Assembly: GCA_002279065.1 (NCBI GenBank) | Contig: NCKB01000011.1 | Coordinates: forward strand, 81,913-145,912 | Reading direction: 5' to 3' | Origin: Lysobacterales bacterium 15-68-25 | GTDB lineage: Bacteria; Pseudomonadota; Gammaproteobacteria; Xanthomonadales; Rhodanobacteraceae | DNA length: 64,000 nt | Part shown: in pieces, positions 17,697 to 26,496 of the stretch | How positions within the stretch are numbered: position 1 is the stretch's first letter | Layout: the number at the start of each line of letters is the position of its first letter | Notes under the pieces: model-generated | The model's input: the letters and a program-made list of their open reading frames with translations, nothing else | Databases searched by the model: none | What the model was told of the DNA's origin: nothing | Made by a program: the position numbers and the translations under genes

Positions 17697-19205
17697 TCAG
17701 GCCCGCATGCTGCCGGTATCGAGGAAACGCTGGTGCCAGGACAGTGCCTCGGGCAGCAGGTGCGGCGTGTGCAGCGCCTTGCTGTGCACCCAGGCGCGGT
17801 CGACGTAGTCCTGCAGCATCGGGCGGAAGTCCGGGTGCGCGCAGTGCTCGATGACGGCGTGCGCGCGCTGGCGCGGCGAGAGCCCGCGCAGGTCGGCCAG
17901 CCCCTGCTCGGTGACCACCACCGACACGTCGTGCTCGGTATGGTCGACGTGGCTGACCATGGGCACGATCGCCGAGATGGCGCCGCCCTTGGCGGTGCTC
18001 GGGGTGAGGAAGCAGGCGAGGTGGCCGTTGCGGGCGAAGTCGCCGGAGCCGCCGATGCCGTTGATGATGCGCGTGCCGGCGACGTGGGTTGAGTTGACGT
18101 TGCCGTAGATGTCCGCCTCCACCATGCCGTTGAGCGCGATGCAACCGAGCCGGCGGATCAGCTCGGCATGGTTGGAGATCTCCTGCGGACGCAGCACGAT
18201 GCGGTGGCGGTAGGCGTCGATGTTCTTCACGAAGTCGGCCACGCCGTCCGGGCTGAGCGAGAGCGCGGTGGCCGAGGCGATGGTGATCAGGCCGTCGCGC
18301 ACCAGGCCGAGCATCGCGTCCTGGATCACCTCGGTGTAGGCGGTCATCTGCTCGAAGCCGCCCTCGCGCAGGCCCTCCAGCACCGCGTTGGCGATGTTGC
18401 CGACGCCGGACTGCAGCGGCAGCAGGTTCGCCGGCAGCCGGCCGCGCGCCACCTCATGGCGGAAGAACTCCACCAAGTGGCCGGCGATGCGCCGGCTGGT
18501 TTCGTCCGGGGGCGCGAAGGGACTGAGCCGGTCGGGGCCGCGGGTCTCGACCACTGCCACCACCCTGGCCGGATCCACCCGCAGCGTCGCCTCGCCGATG
18601 CGCTGGCCGGGCTCGACCAGCGGCAGCGGCGCGCGGTGCGGCGGCGCGGCACAACTGTAGATGTCGTGCATGCCCTCCAGCCCGGCCGGCTGGTCGGCGT
18701 TGACCTCCAGGATCACCGTGTCGGCCAGTTCCAGCCAGGTGGCGTTGTTGCCCACCGAGGTGGACGGCACCAGCCGCCCGTCGGGCAGGATCGCGGTGAC
18801 CTCGATCACTGCCACGTCGATGCTGCCGAAGAAACCGGAGCGCGCGTACTGCGCCACGTGCCCCAGATGGATGTCCATGTAGTCGATCTCGCCGCGGTTG
18901 ATGCGCTCGCGCAGCTCGGGATCGGACTGGTAGGGCAGGCGGAAGTCGATGCCGCCGGTGCGCGCCAGCACGCCGTCCAGTTCCGGAGCCGTCGATGCGC
19001 CGGTGAGCATGCGGATGCCGAAGCGCTCGCCGCGTTCGTGCGCCGCGGCGATGCGTGCGGCCAGTGCCTGCGGCACCTGCTTGGGATAGCCTGCGCCGGT
19101 GAAGCCGCTCATGCCCACGGTCATGCCGGGGCGGATGTGCGTGGCCGCCTGTTCGGCGGTGGTGACGCGGGTGGCGAGGGTGGGGCTGGCGATACGGGAT
19201 GTCAT
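17697..19205 (-). CDS. Acetyl-CoA hydrolase/transferase (succinate:acetate CoA-transferase type)
   Basis: A 502-residue class I CoA-transferase of the Cat1/AarC/Ach1 family, which moves CoA between succinyl-CoA and acetate in a modified TCA cycle or in acetate use. GMSGFTGAGYPKQVP starts the first domain. ADTVILEVNADQP holds the catalytic glutamate that forms the glutamyl-CoA ester. RIINGIGGSGDFARNG and VVTEQGLADLRGLSPRQRA are conserved C-terminal blocks. The start at 19205 (MTSRIASP) lies directly before the family's first helix; a longer frame upstream has no homology pattern. Length is normal. Confidence 0.9.
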   Translation of the reverse strand: MTSRIASPTLATRVTTAEQAATHIRPGMTVGMSGFTGAGYPKQVPQALAARIAAAHERGERFGIRMLTGASTAPELDGVLARTGGIDFRLPYQSDPELRERINRGEIDYMDIHLGHVAQYARSGFFGSIDVAVIEVTAILPDGRLVPSTSVGNNATWLELADTVILEVNADQPAGLEGMHDIYSCAAPPHRAPLPLVEPGQRIGEATLRVDPARVVAVVETRGPDRLSPFAPPDETSRRIAGHLVEFFRHEVARGRLPANLLPLQSGVGNIANAVLEGLREGGFEQMTAYTEVIQDAMLGLVRDGLITIASATALSLSPDGVADFVKNIDAYRHRIVLRPQEISNHAELIRRLGCIALNGMVEADIYGNVNSTHVAGTRIINGIGGSGDFARNGHLACFLTPSTAKGGAISAIVPMVSHVDHTEHDVSVVVTEQGLADLRGLSPRQRAHAVIEHCAHPDFRPMLQDYVDRAWVHSKALHTPHLLPEALSWHQRFLDTGSMRA

Positions 19206-19324
19206 GGGGGTTCCGGGGAAGGGGCGCTTCGCGATGATGCGAGCCGGCCCCGTGGCTGTCGACCGGGCGCGGCAGCGCACCGCAGCCCGACCCGGCGCAC
19301 GAACGGGTTTCGGGGGAGGGCGTG

Positions 19325-20134
19325 ATGATCGCGATGATTCGCCATACGTTGCTGCTACTTGGCCTGCTTCTGGCGGTTGGCCTGGGGCGCGCCGACGCGA
19401 TGCCGGCACCGGCGCAGGTTCGGGTGGTCGATACCTGGCCACAGGGTGATGACATCGCGCTCGGTCAAAGCGGGCACTTCTACCTGCGGCTGGCGTATCG
19501 CAGCGACCACCCCGTGGGCATCTGGGTGCAGGGCTATTTCCACGGCAAGCCGGCGCCGGTCGGCACCAGCCCGTCGATCCGCTACGACGGCGAGGGCGAG
19601 GCGCTGGGCTGGTTGTTTTTCCTGGAACCGGACGCGCAGGTGGACGAGATCCGCATCACCGCCGGTGACGGCAGCCTGGACGGCACTCCGGTGGTGGCGA
19701 CGCTGCCGGTGCGCCTGTCCGTCGGCGCCGCCGTGGCGGGCGACGAGGCCGGCAAGCCGGCCTGGGTGGACGAGCTGCTGGCGAAGCAGCGCGACGCGCA
19801 GCGAACCGCCGCGGCGCGGAACGTCGCCGCGCCGGTGAGCGCGGGCGAGACGATGCTGTTCAGCGGCTTCATGCTGCTGATGTTCGCCATCGCGATCGGC
19901 GGCCTGGCGCTGCCGGCCTGGGCGTGCTGGCGCTGGCGCGGCGGCTGGCGCCTGGCCGCCGCGGTGCCGGCGGCGCTGATGATGCTGGTGGTGGGGCGGA
20001 TCGTGTCCGGTGTGGCCGTCGATCCCACCTCGCACAACCTGTGGCCGTTCGAGTTGCTGCAGGCCGGCGTGCCGGCCGTGCTGGCGATTGGCGTGATGGC
20101 GCTGCTGCGCCGCGTGCGCGGGACGCGCGGCTAG
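19325..20134 (+). CDS. Exported membrane protein of unknown function
   Basis: A 269-residue protein with a signal peptide (TLLLLGLLLAVGLGRADA), a beta-rich extracytoplasmic part (about 25-150) and three hydrophobic helices near the C-terminus (about 180-205, 212-235 and 245-265). The extracytoplasmic part has SGHFYLRLAYRSDHPVGIWVQGYF, which looks like a beta sandwich. GTG and ATG starts adjoin (19322 and 19325), and GGGGAGG upstream fits the ATG best. It is divergent from the CoA-transferase gene and ends 25 bases from the penicillin-acylase gene. I recognise no named family. Confidence 0.65.
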   Translation: MIAMIRHTLLLLGLLLAVGLGRADAMPAPAQVRVVDTWPQGDDIALGQSGHFYLRLAYRSDHPVGIWVQGYFHGKPAPVGTSPSIRYDGEGEALGWLFFLEPDAQVDEIRITAGDGSLDGTPVVATLPVRLSVGAAVAGDEAGKPAWVDELLAKQRDAQRTAAARNVAAPVSAGETMLFSGFMLLMFAIAIGGLALPAWACWRWRGGWRLAAAVPAALMMLVVGRIVSGVAVDPTSHNLWPFELLQAGVPAVLAIGVMALLRRVRGTRG

Positions 20135-20159
20135 GCGTCGTCCCGCGTGTTGCCGGGGC

Positions 20160-22382
20160 TTACTGGCCCGGGTGGTAGACGCGCTCGGTGTGCCCCTTCA
20201 ACTGTTCCGGCCAGAAGTACACCTCGCGCAGGTTGCCGGTGGTATAGCGCTCGGCCTCGTCGTTGAAGTGCGGCGAGTCCGGGTGGCCGCTCTCGCCGCC
20301 GGCGGTGATCGCGCGGGCGCTGACCTTCGGTCCGAACTCCACCACGGCGACGAAGCTGTTGCCGCTGGTGCCGAAGTAGCGCTTCGTGCCCGGCCAGCGG
20401 TGCGCGCCGAACGAGGCCAGCGAGCCCCAGCGCGAGGAGGTGAACGGCACCGGGATGCTCGGCTTGCTGTCGTCGAACGGCTGCTGGATCGCGCCATTGA
20501 TGCGCTGGAATCGGTTCACCTCACCCCAGGGCACGCCCCAGTGGCCGAAGTCGTGCTGCAGCCGGTCCACGGCCTCGGATAGCGCATGCAGGCGTTGCTG
20601 GGGTCCGGCCTTTTCGGCCATCACGTCGTAGATCGACAGGCCTTCGGCGGTGTCCGCCTTGCTGACCTCGTCCCACAGCGTGTCGCCCCAGAACACCGCC
20701 AGCGTGGTCGGCATCGAGGCGATGCCCCAGCGGTAGTCCCAGCCACGCAGCATGGCGATCGGGCCGCGCAGCTTGTTTTTGAGCGGATCGCTGGTGGGCA
20801 GCGCGTCGTAGTCGTGGATCAGCACCGGCAGCTGGCGCGCGAACGCCGGGAGATACGAGTCGAAGGCCATGGTGATCAGCGAGGCGCGCGTGACGTCTTT
20901 CGCGCCGGTGAGCAGGCGCGTGGCATGCAGGCCGCGCGGGTTCTCGCCGAAGGTGTCCATGTAGCGCGGGAAGTCGGCCTGCTTCGGGCTGTAGGGGCCG
21001 GCGGCAGAGTACGGCCAGTCGTTGGTGTTGAAGGCCCAGCCATTCGGCGGGTTCACCACCTGCGGCAGCTGGTCCAGCGGGGTCAGGCCGTGCCAGTCGG
21101 TGGCCGGGTCCGAGCCGTCCACCGGTTTGGTGTAGTCGAAGCGGTTGTCGCGCTTGGGCACGAACTGCGGCATCAGGAAGGCGATCTCGCCCTTGTCGTC
21201 GGCGAACAGCGTGTTGTTGGACGAGTTGGCCTTCAGCTCGGCCACCTTCATGTAGCTGGCGTAGTCATGCGTTTTCGTGCGCAGCCAGCTCTGCTCCAGC
21301 GCCGGGATCGGCGTATTCATCAGCGCCTCGGCGATCCAGGTGTCGCCATCCTTGCGCACGATCGGGCCGTGATGGGTGAAGTACGCGGTGAATGTGCGAC
21401 GGCCCATCGTGCCGTCGGCCTGACGGTAGGGCACGGTGATCTGCCGCGTGGTGACCGGCCGCAGCGCCTTGCCGTAGCGGTAGTAGAGCTTGCCGTCCTT
21501 GCGCACGATGGTTTCGGCGAACTCGTCCACCGCGTCGACGCCGGTGGAGGTGTGCATCCAGCCGACGTGCCTGTTGAAGCCCTGGTAGATGAAGAACTGG
21601 CCCCAGGTCACCGCACCGTAGGCGTCCAGCCCCTGGTCGCTGGTCATCTGCAGCTCGGAGCGGAAGAAGAACGAGGTGTGCGGGTTGATCAGCAGCAGCG
21701 CATGGCCGTCGGCGCTGAGCTTCGGCGCGATGGCGATGCCGTTGGAGCCGGTCGGCTCGACCCAGCTCGGGCGCATCTCGACGGTCGCCAGCGGCGCGTC
21801 GCCGCTCTGGCCGTAGAAGTCCTTCAGCGGCTTAAGCTCCACCCGCTCGATGTCGCCGCCGATGCTGCCCTCGGTGAAGGACAGCGCCATCCACGGTTCG
21901 AAATGGGTGATCACTTCCGGGTGCACGTCCGGATGGGTGGCGAGGTAGTAGTTCAGGCCGTCCGCCCAGGCGTCCATCAGCTGGCGCAGCCAGCCCGGGC
22001 TCTGCGCGTAGAGCTGTTTGAGCTTCACCGGGTCGATGAACAGCTTCTGCCGCAGGTCCAGCCAGATCGACGATTCGCCTTTGGCCTCGGCCATGCGGCC
22101 GAGCGAGAGCAGGTAGTTGGTCTCCACGCGGTGGAAGTCGTCCTCGGCCTGCGCGTAGGCCATGCCGAATACCGCATCGGCGTCGCTCTTGCCGTGCACG
22201 TGGGCGATACCCCAGTCGTCGCGGGTGATCGTGACGGCCTGCGCCTCGCGCTGCAGGCGGGCCTGCGCGGCGTCGGCGGCGTGGGCCGGTGCGCCGGCCA
22301 GCAGCCCGATGGACAGGGCCAGCGTCAGCGAGGCCAGGCGGGCAGGGCGTCGGAGCGCGCGGGACGCGGTACGGATCGGCAT
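20160..22382 (-). CDS. Penicillin acylase family protein (Ntn hydrolase, S45)
   Basis: A 740-residue exported precursor. A signal peptide (LASLTLALSIGLLAGAPAHA) is followed by the alpha-chain region (VTITRDDWGIAHVHGKSDADAVFGMAYAQAEDDFHRVE, the family opening). The expected autocatalytic cleavage site is EPTGSNGIAIAP, making Ser213 the N-terminal nucleophile of the beta chain. NPHTSFFF and NNTLFADDKGEIAF, with the Asn of the oxyanion hole, follow. Family members hydrolyse amides such as penicillins, acyl-homoserine lactones or cyclic imides. The start at 22382 is the ATG just before the signal peptide. Substrate cannot be told from sequence. Confidence 0.9.
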   Translation of the reverse strand: MPIRTASRALRRPARLASLTLALSIGLLAGAPAHAADAAQARLQREAQAVTITRDDWGIAHVHGKSDADAVFGMAYAQAEDDFHRVETNYLLSLGRMAEAKGESSIWLDLRQKLFIDPVKLKQLYAQSPGWLRQLMDAWADGLNYYLATHPDVHPEVITHFEPWMALSFTEGSIGGDIERVELKPLKDFYGQSGDAPLATVEMRPSWVEPTGSNGIAIAPKLSADGHALLLINPHTSFFFRSELQMTSDQGLDAYGAVTWGQFFIYQGFNRHVGWMHTSTGVDAVDEFAETIVRKDGKLYYRYGKALRPVTTRQITVPYRQADGTMGRRTFTAYFTHHGPIVRKDGDTWIAEALMNTPIPALEQSWLRTKTHDYASYMKVAELKANSSNNTLFADDKGEIAFLMPQFVPKRDNRFDYTKPVDGSDPATDWHGLTPLDQLPQVVNPPNGWAFNTNDWPYSAAGPYSPKQADFPRYMDTFGENPRGLHATRLLTGAKDVTRASLITMAFDSYLPAFARQLPVLIHDYDALPTSDPLKNKLRGPIAMLRGWDYRWGIASMPTTLAVFWGDTLWDEVSKADTAEGLSIYDVMAEKAGPQQRLHALSEAVDRLQHDFGHWGVPWGEVNRFQRINGAIQQPFDDSKPSIPVPFTSSRWGSLASFGAHRWPGTKRYFGTSGNSFVAVVEFGPKVSARAITAGGESGHPDSPHFNDEAERYTTGNLREVYFWPEQLKGHTERVYHPGQ

Positions 22383-22534
22383 GGAGTTTCCCCTCGGGTC
22401 GGCAAGCCCCGTGTTGTAGCGCACCCGGGCCCGGGTTGGCGACGGCCGCCGCGCGCTCCGTCACTTCCGGCCCATGCGGGTGCCGCGGAGAGGCGCGCAT
22501 GATCCCGGCACGCAATCCCAAGGAGGGTGACGCC

Positions 22535-23491
22535 ATGCTGGCTTTCCTGCTCGCCACCGCCGCGGCCACCGCCCAGGTCGTGCCAACCGACTACGAGGCC
22601 GGGCATTTCTACGCGACACCACGGACCACCGCCGGCCAGTCGCTGCGCCTGCTGGTGGACACCGGGGGCGGCGGTGCCGCCGGGATGTACTGGATCACCG
22701 CGACGGCGGCCAATCGCCTGCACCTTGCTGCCAGGCCCTGCAAGGCGGACGCCTCGATCGAGGTGGCGCCGGCGCCGAGCTTCGCGCCGGGCCGGTCGTT
22801 GCCGCCACCGGTCGGGCCGTGCGGACGCTCGGTGATGGTGAGCAAGCTGCCCTATGGCATGGATGGCCAGCTGGGCGCGGCCTACCTCGGCACGCGCACC
22901 TGGACGTTCGATTACCCGGCCCATCGCCTGGTGGCCGAAGGCGATGGCTGGAAACCGGCGGCGAAGGCACATGCGGCGCCGCTGGGCTTTCGCCGGAACG
23001 CGGGGCCGGGCATCGACCTGTACTTCGCGCGCATCGTGGCGCGCATCGACGGTCAGCCCATCGATTTCCTGCTCGACACCGGAGCCACCGCGCACCCCAC
23101 CGCGGCGGGCAAGCAGGCGTCCGGCATCGAGACGGTGCACGGGGATGGCGTCACCAGCTACATCACCACCAGCCAGCTCGAGCGCTGGCACGCGGCGCAT
23201 CCGGACTGGCGCGTGGTGGAGCAGGGCGACGACCTGGGCGGGCCGGCGCACGCGACGCGGCTGATCGAGGTACCCGCGCTGGTGGTGGCCGGCTGGCGCG
23301 TCGGACCGGTGTGGTTCACCGAGCGGCCCGATGCGAATTTCCACCAGTTCATGGCGCAGATGATGGACAAGCCCCCGGAGGGCGCGCTCGGCGGCAACGT
23401 GTTCCGGCACTTCCGCATGACGCTGGACTACCCGAAAGCCACCGCCTGGTTCGACTGCGTGCGCGGTTGCCGCGCGGCGACGTCCCCCTGA
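22535..23491 (+). CDS. Exported aspartyl protease-like protein with two DTG sites
   Basis: A 318-residue protein with a short signal-like start ([14 protein letters not shown]). It contains two D-T-G motifs in the hydrophobic context of retropepsin-type proteases: [14 protein letters not shown] (Asp42) and [13 protein letters not shown] (Asp181), about 140 residues apart. Single-domain bacterial retropepsins have one DTG and act as dimers; this chain looks like a fused pair, similar in principle to pepsins. The second half repeats the strand order of the first ([16 protein letters not shown]). AGGAGG before the ATG is a very strong ribosome site. A periplasmic protease is likely; the first site, DTGGGG, is unusual and may be inactive. 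Confidence 0.7.
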   Translation: MLAFLLATAAATAQVVPTDYEAGHFYATPRTTAGQSLRLLVDTGGGGAAGMYWITATAANRLHLAARPCKADASIEVAPAPSFAPGRSLPPPVGPCGRSVMVSKLPYGMDGQLGAAYLGTRTWTFDYPAHRLVAEGDGWKPAAKAHAAPLGFRRNAGPGIDLYFARIVARIDGQPIDFLLDTGATAHPTAAGKQASGIETVHGDGVTSYITTSQLERWHAAHPDWRVVEQGDDLGGPAHATRLIEVPALVVAGWRVGPVWFTERPDANFHQFMAQMMDKPPEGALGGNVFRHFRMTLDYPKATAWFDCVRGCRAATSP

Positions 23492-23574
23492 GCCGTACCG
23501 ACCGGGGCGCGGCCGTGCTGGCTGGCTGGCGGCGGATCGCTAGGATGGCGACATCCGATCGAGGGAGCACTCTT

Positions 23575-24246
23575 GTGTCCAGTCACGCCGTCATGCCCTT
23601 GCCCGCCCGTACGCCGATGAGCGACGAGGCGCGGATCGCCGCCGCCGCCGCGTTTGCCGACGAGATGGCGCGTCGTCGCACCGTGCGCGAGTTCGCCGAC
23701 ACGGCGGTGCCGCGCGAGGTGATCGAGCATTGCCTGCGCGCCGCCGGCAGCGCGCCCAGCGGGGCCAACCAGCAGCCGTGGCGGTTCGTGGCGGTGGGGC
23801 GGGGGCCGCTGCGCCAGCGCATCCGCGAGGAGGCCGAGGCGGAGGAGCGAGAGTTCTACGAGCGGCGCGCGCCGGACGAATGGCTTCAGGCGCTGGCGCC
23901 GCTGGGCACCGACGCGGACAAGCCGTTCCTGGAGACCGCGCCGTGGCTGATCGGCATCTTCTACGAACGCTTCGGCCTCGATGCCGAGGGGCAGAAGCAC
24001 AAGCGCTACTACCCGCAGGAGTCGGTCGGGATCGCCACCGGGCTGCTGGTCGCCGCGCTGCATCGGGCGGGACTGGCCACGCTCACCCACACGCCGAGCC
24101 CGATGGGTTTCCTCAGCGAGTTGCTGGGGCGTCCGCGCAACGAGATGCCGTTCCTGCTGCTGGTGGTCGGGCATCCGGCCGAGGGCTGCACGGTGCCGGC
24201 GATCGAGCGGCTGCCGCTGGACGCCTACGCCAGCTTCATCGACTGA
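23575..24246 (+). CDS. Nitroreductase family flavoprotein
   Basis: A 223-residue FMN-binding oxidoreductase. [42 protein letters not shown] is the full family N-terminus (R-R-S/T-x-R-x-F and the SGANxQPW flavin site). [36 protein letters not shown] is the C-terminal block with the dimer arm. A GTG start at 23575 is chosen because GAGGGAG stands at the right distance; ATGs at 23593 and 23617 are alternatives. It overlaps the 3' end of the convergent MarR gene by 11 bases. The relation to iodotyrosine-deaminase-like nitroreductases is possible from the length. Confidence 0.88.
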   Translation: MSSHAVMPLPARTPMSDEARIAAAAAFADEMARRRTVREFADTAVPREVIEHCLRAAGSAPSGANQQPWRFVAVGRGPLRQRIREEAEAEEREFYERRAPDEWLQALAPLGTDADKPFLETAPWLIGIFYERFGLDAEGQKHKRYYPQESVGIATGLLVAALHRAGLATLTHTPSPMGFLSELLGRPRNEMPFLLLVVGHPAEGCTVPAIERLPLDAYASFID

Positions 24247-24712
24247 ATCCGTCGGCCGCCGCGTCGGCGGTGGCGTCGACCACGCCCGCCAGCTCCTCCA
24301 GCAGGGCACGCAGTCGGGCCATCTTCGTAGCGCCCAGCTGCCCGGCAAGCCGTCGCTCGAAGTCCGCGCTGAGCTCGAGCAGGGCGGTCATCGCCTGCTC
24401 GCCGCGGCGGGTCAGCCGCACGCGCCGGGCGCGGCCGTCGTGCGGATCCGGGGCGGAGGCGAGATAGCCGGCCTGGCTTAGCGCGTCCACCAGATAGGCC
24501 ATGCTCTGCTTGGTCATGCCGGCGCGTTCGGCCAGCACGGTCAGCCGGGTGCCGTCGGCGTCGATGTGGCGGAACACCGTGCTGTGCGCGGCGCGGATGT
24601 CGTCGAAGCCGCGTTCGGCCAGCGCGCCGTACACGGCGTCCTGCAGGGCCTGGTACGGCAGCCGGAGCAGGCTGCCGAGGGTGCGCTGGCGGTCGGGAAA
24701 GGTCTTGGCCAT
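24236..24712 (-). CDS. MarR-family transcriptional regulator
   Basis: A 158-residue winged-helix protein. Residues 48-85 ([58 protein letters not shown]) contain the recognition helix and the D-x-R-A-R wing typical of MarR proteins, with helices at both ends for dimerisation. It is divergent from the NTF2-like gene at 24771. A perfect 14-base palindrome (24717-24730) lies directly before its start codon, as expected for a MarR operator, so it probably represses itself and the divergent gene. No ribosome site is visible, which suggests weak or leaderless translation. Confidence 0.9.
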   Translation of the reverse strand: MAKTFPDRQRTLGSLLRLPYQALQDAVYGALAERGFDDIRAAHSTVFRHIDADGTRLTVLAERAGMTKQSMAYLVDALSQAGYLASAPDPHDGRARRVRLTRRGEQAMTALLELSADFERRLAGQLGATKMARLRALLEELAGVVDATADAAADGFSR

Positions 24713-24716
24713 GAGT

Positions 24717-24730
24717 CATGTTGCAACATG
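24717..24730. promoter_or_regulatory. Perfect palindrome, likely MarR operator
   Basis: CATGTTGCAACATG is a perfect 14-base palindrome in the 58-base gap between the divergent MarR gene and the NTF2-like gene. It begins four bases upstream of the regulator start codon. A repeated TGGTCAG (24729-24735 and again about 22 bases on) may be a second element. Position, size and symmetry fit a MarR dimer site. Confidence 0.6.
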
Positions 24731-24770
24731 GTCAGATTATCTGTCCAATATGGTCAGCAAGACTGACTAA

Positions 24771-25208
24771 ATGGAGATGCCCATGAACGTCCCGCTTCAC
24801 CCCGCGCCCGATCCGGTCGCCCGCAACCTCGCCGTCGTCGACCGCCACATGCGCGACGAGGCGCGCGACCCGGACGGCGTGCTTGCGCTGTACACCGAGG
24901 ACGCCGTGCTGGAGATCCCCGGCCGCGGCCAGCGTTTCGATTCGCTCCAGGCGATCCGCGACAACTACGTGCGCATGTTCGCCTCGATGGCCGAGATCGA
25001 GATCCAGCCGATGGACCGCTTCGCCACCGCCGAGCGGGTGGTGGACGAGTGCCTGGTGCGCCTGCGCATCACCGGCGACGGCGTGGTCAACGTGCCGGTG
25101 CCGGTCGGCTCGCGCGCCGAGCTGCGCCTGCTGCACGTGTTCCACATGCGCGACGGCCGCATCGCGCGGGAAGAGGTGTTCGAGGGCTGGCGCCGCCTCG
25201 ACGGCTGA
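24771..25208 (+). CDS. SnoaL-like/nuclear transport factor 2 family protein
   Basis: A 145-residue cytosolic protein with the ketosteroid-isomerase-like fold. DPDGVLALYTEDAVLEIPGRGQRFDSLQAIRDNYVRMFASM is the family pattern, and HVFHMRDGRIAREEVFEGWRRLDG is the usual last strand. No signal peptide, unlike the other two NTF2-like proteins in the window. It is divergent from the MarR gene with the palindromic operator between them, so it is the probable regulated target, perhaps an enzyme or carrier for the small molecule sensed. A hairpin terminator follows at once. The ATG at 24783 is an alternative start. Confidence 0.82.
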   Translation: MEMPMNVPLHPAPDPVARNLAVVDRHMRDEARDPDGVLALYTEDAVLEIPGRGQRFDSLQAIRDNYVRMFASMAEIEIQPMDRFATAERVVDECLVRLRITGDGVVNVPVPVGSRAELRLLHVFHMRDGRIAREEVFEGWRRLDG

Positions 25209-25214
25209 ACCCGG

Positions 25215-25245
25215 CCGGGCCCGCGCATGCCGCCGGGCCCGGTTT
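25215..25245 (+). terminator. Intrinsic terminator-like hairpin
   Basis: CCGGGCCCG and CGGGCCCGG form a perfect 9-base-pair stem with a 10-base loop, followed by TTTGTG. It starts six bases after the stop of the NTF2-like gene and separates it from the ACT-V4R/asnB cluster. Confidence 0.65.
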
Positions 25246-25324
25246 GTGCGACATTCTTCCCCGTCGCTTTCGCGGCAGGTTGCCGCGCCCGCTCCCGGGC
25301 CGGCGCTGCCGACAGGGGAATGCA

Positions 25325-26389
25325 ATGATCGAGCTGGAAGTGCAGATCCTCGCGCTCGACCGCGAGGAATTGCTGATGGACATCGGTCGGGTTGTCGCCG
25401 CCAGCGGCTTCGCGCTGCAGCGGCAGCGTCTGGCGGAAGACCGCCACGGTGCGCTGCTGACCCTGCTGGTGCGCGGGACGGCGCGGGCCCGGCGCACCCT
25501 GGATGCGGCCCTGGGCAAGCATCCGCGCGTGGTGAGCTTCGTGATCGAGCCGGCCGAGGGCGACACCATGCGGCCGCACTTCGCCGCCGCACGCCAGTCC
25601 GAATACGTACCTCCGCCTGCGCCGGCCCCGGCACCGAGTCGCGGCAAGCACGCGCTGTCGGGGCCGCCGATGCCGCCGCCGCCGCGGGTCCACGATGCCG
25701 AGGCGCTGGCCTTCTTCGACCGTGCCCCCGAGCGTACGACCTGGACGGAATCGATCGAGCTGCTGCCCAGGCTTGGCATGGACGCCGATCCCCCGTGGGA
25801 GGCCTGGCCGGCCCCGATGATGGAGACCCCGCCGGTAGCGGAACCGCCACCGGCGACTCCCGCGCGGACGGTTCCTCCCGCGCCTTCGCCGGTCGCCGGG
25901 GGAGCCGCATCGGCACGCACCGAGCGCGCCGACGCTCCCTCGCTGGATGTCGATACGGTCGCGGTGGAACGTCTGATGCGTGCGCTGCCGGGGGCCTATC
26001 CCTCCGTGCTGCCGCTGGTCAAGGCCATGGACCGGACGGTCGTGCCGAGTGCGCGCGACGCGTCGCTGGCCTCGGCCGGTGTTCGCGTGGGCCGCTGGAT
26101 CGCCGCCCGTCAGGGCGCGGCCGGCGTGCCGCTGCCGCCCGGCGACGCCCTGGCCACACGCGGCATGCCGGCATTGCGCGAGCTGCTCGACGCAAGGATG
26201 CATGGTGGTCAGGTGCACCTGGGGGCCAGTCCGCTGTGCGGTACACCGGGCCACTCCGGCTGCATGTTTTTCGCGGGCGTTTTGCGCGGCGCCGTCGAGC
26301 CGCTGGCCGGGGACGGCCCGGCCCAAGTGATCGGGCTGTGCTGCCGGGCGCTGGGGGCCGACGAGTGCGTGCTGACGATGGCCGACTGA
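25325..26389 (+). CDS. ACT-like plus V4R-like domain protein
   Basis: A 354-residue cytosolic protein. Residues 1-80 (MIELEVQILALDREELLMDIGRVVAASGFALQRQRL) have the beta-alpha-beta pattern of an ACT-type ligand domain. A Pro/Ala-rich linker (about 85-205) follows. Residues about 215-354 resemble the V4R (4-vinyl reductase) domain, with paired helices, CMFFAGVLRGAVEPLAG and a terminal cysteine set GLCCRALGADEC (Cys339, 340, 348) like the metal-binding end of V4R proteins. V4R domains bind small hydrophobic or aromatic ligands, e.g. in XylR/DmpR. AGGGGA precedes the ATG. It is 107 bases upstream of asnB on the same strand and could be the sensor or scaffold of the cluster. Confidence 0.6.
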   Translation: MIELEVQILALDREELLMDIGRVVAASGFALQRQRLAEDRHGALLTLLVRGTARARRTLDAALGKHPRVVSFVIEPAEGDTMRPHFAAARQSEYVPPPAPAPAPSRGKHALSGPPMPPPPRVHDAEALAFFDRAPERTTWTESIELLPRLGMDADPPWEAWPAPMMETPPVAEPPPATPARTVPPAPSPVAGGAASARTERADAPSLDVDTVAVERLMRALPGAYPSVLPLVKAMDRTVVPSARDASLASAGVRVGRWIAARQGAAGVPLPPGDALATRGMPALRELLDARMHGGQVHLGASPLCGTPGHSGCMFFAGVLRGAVEPLAGDGPAQVIGLCCRALGADECVLTMAD

Positions 26390-26438
26390 GGCATCGTCCA
26401 GGGCGCACCGGCTATGCTGCAGGTCCCGCCGGGACGAC

Positions 26439-26468
26439 GCGCGCTGCCGGGGCAGCGGGATAGCGCGC
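26439..26468. promoter_or_regulatory. Nested dyad in the asnB leader
   Basis: GCGCGCT and AGCGCGC form a perfect 7-base inverted repeat in the leader just before the asnB ribosome site. Inside it, CGCTGCC and GGCAGCG form an alternative 7-base repeat. The two stems are mutually exclusive. It may be an attenuator, a terminator of the preceding gene, or a protein-binding dyad. Confidence 0.4.
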
Positions 26469-26496
26469 CCGGGCCGGGCGAGAGGGAGCCCATCGC

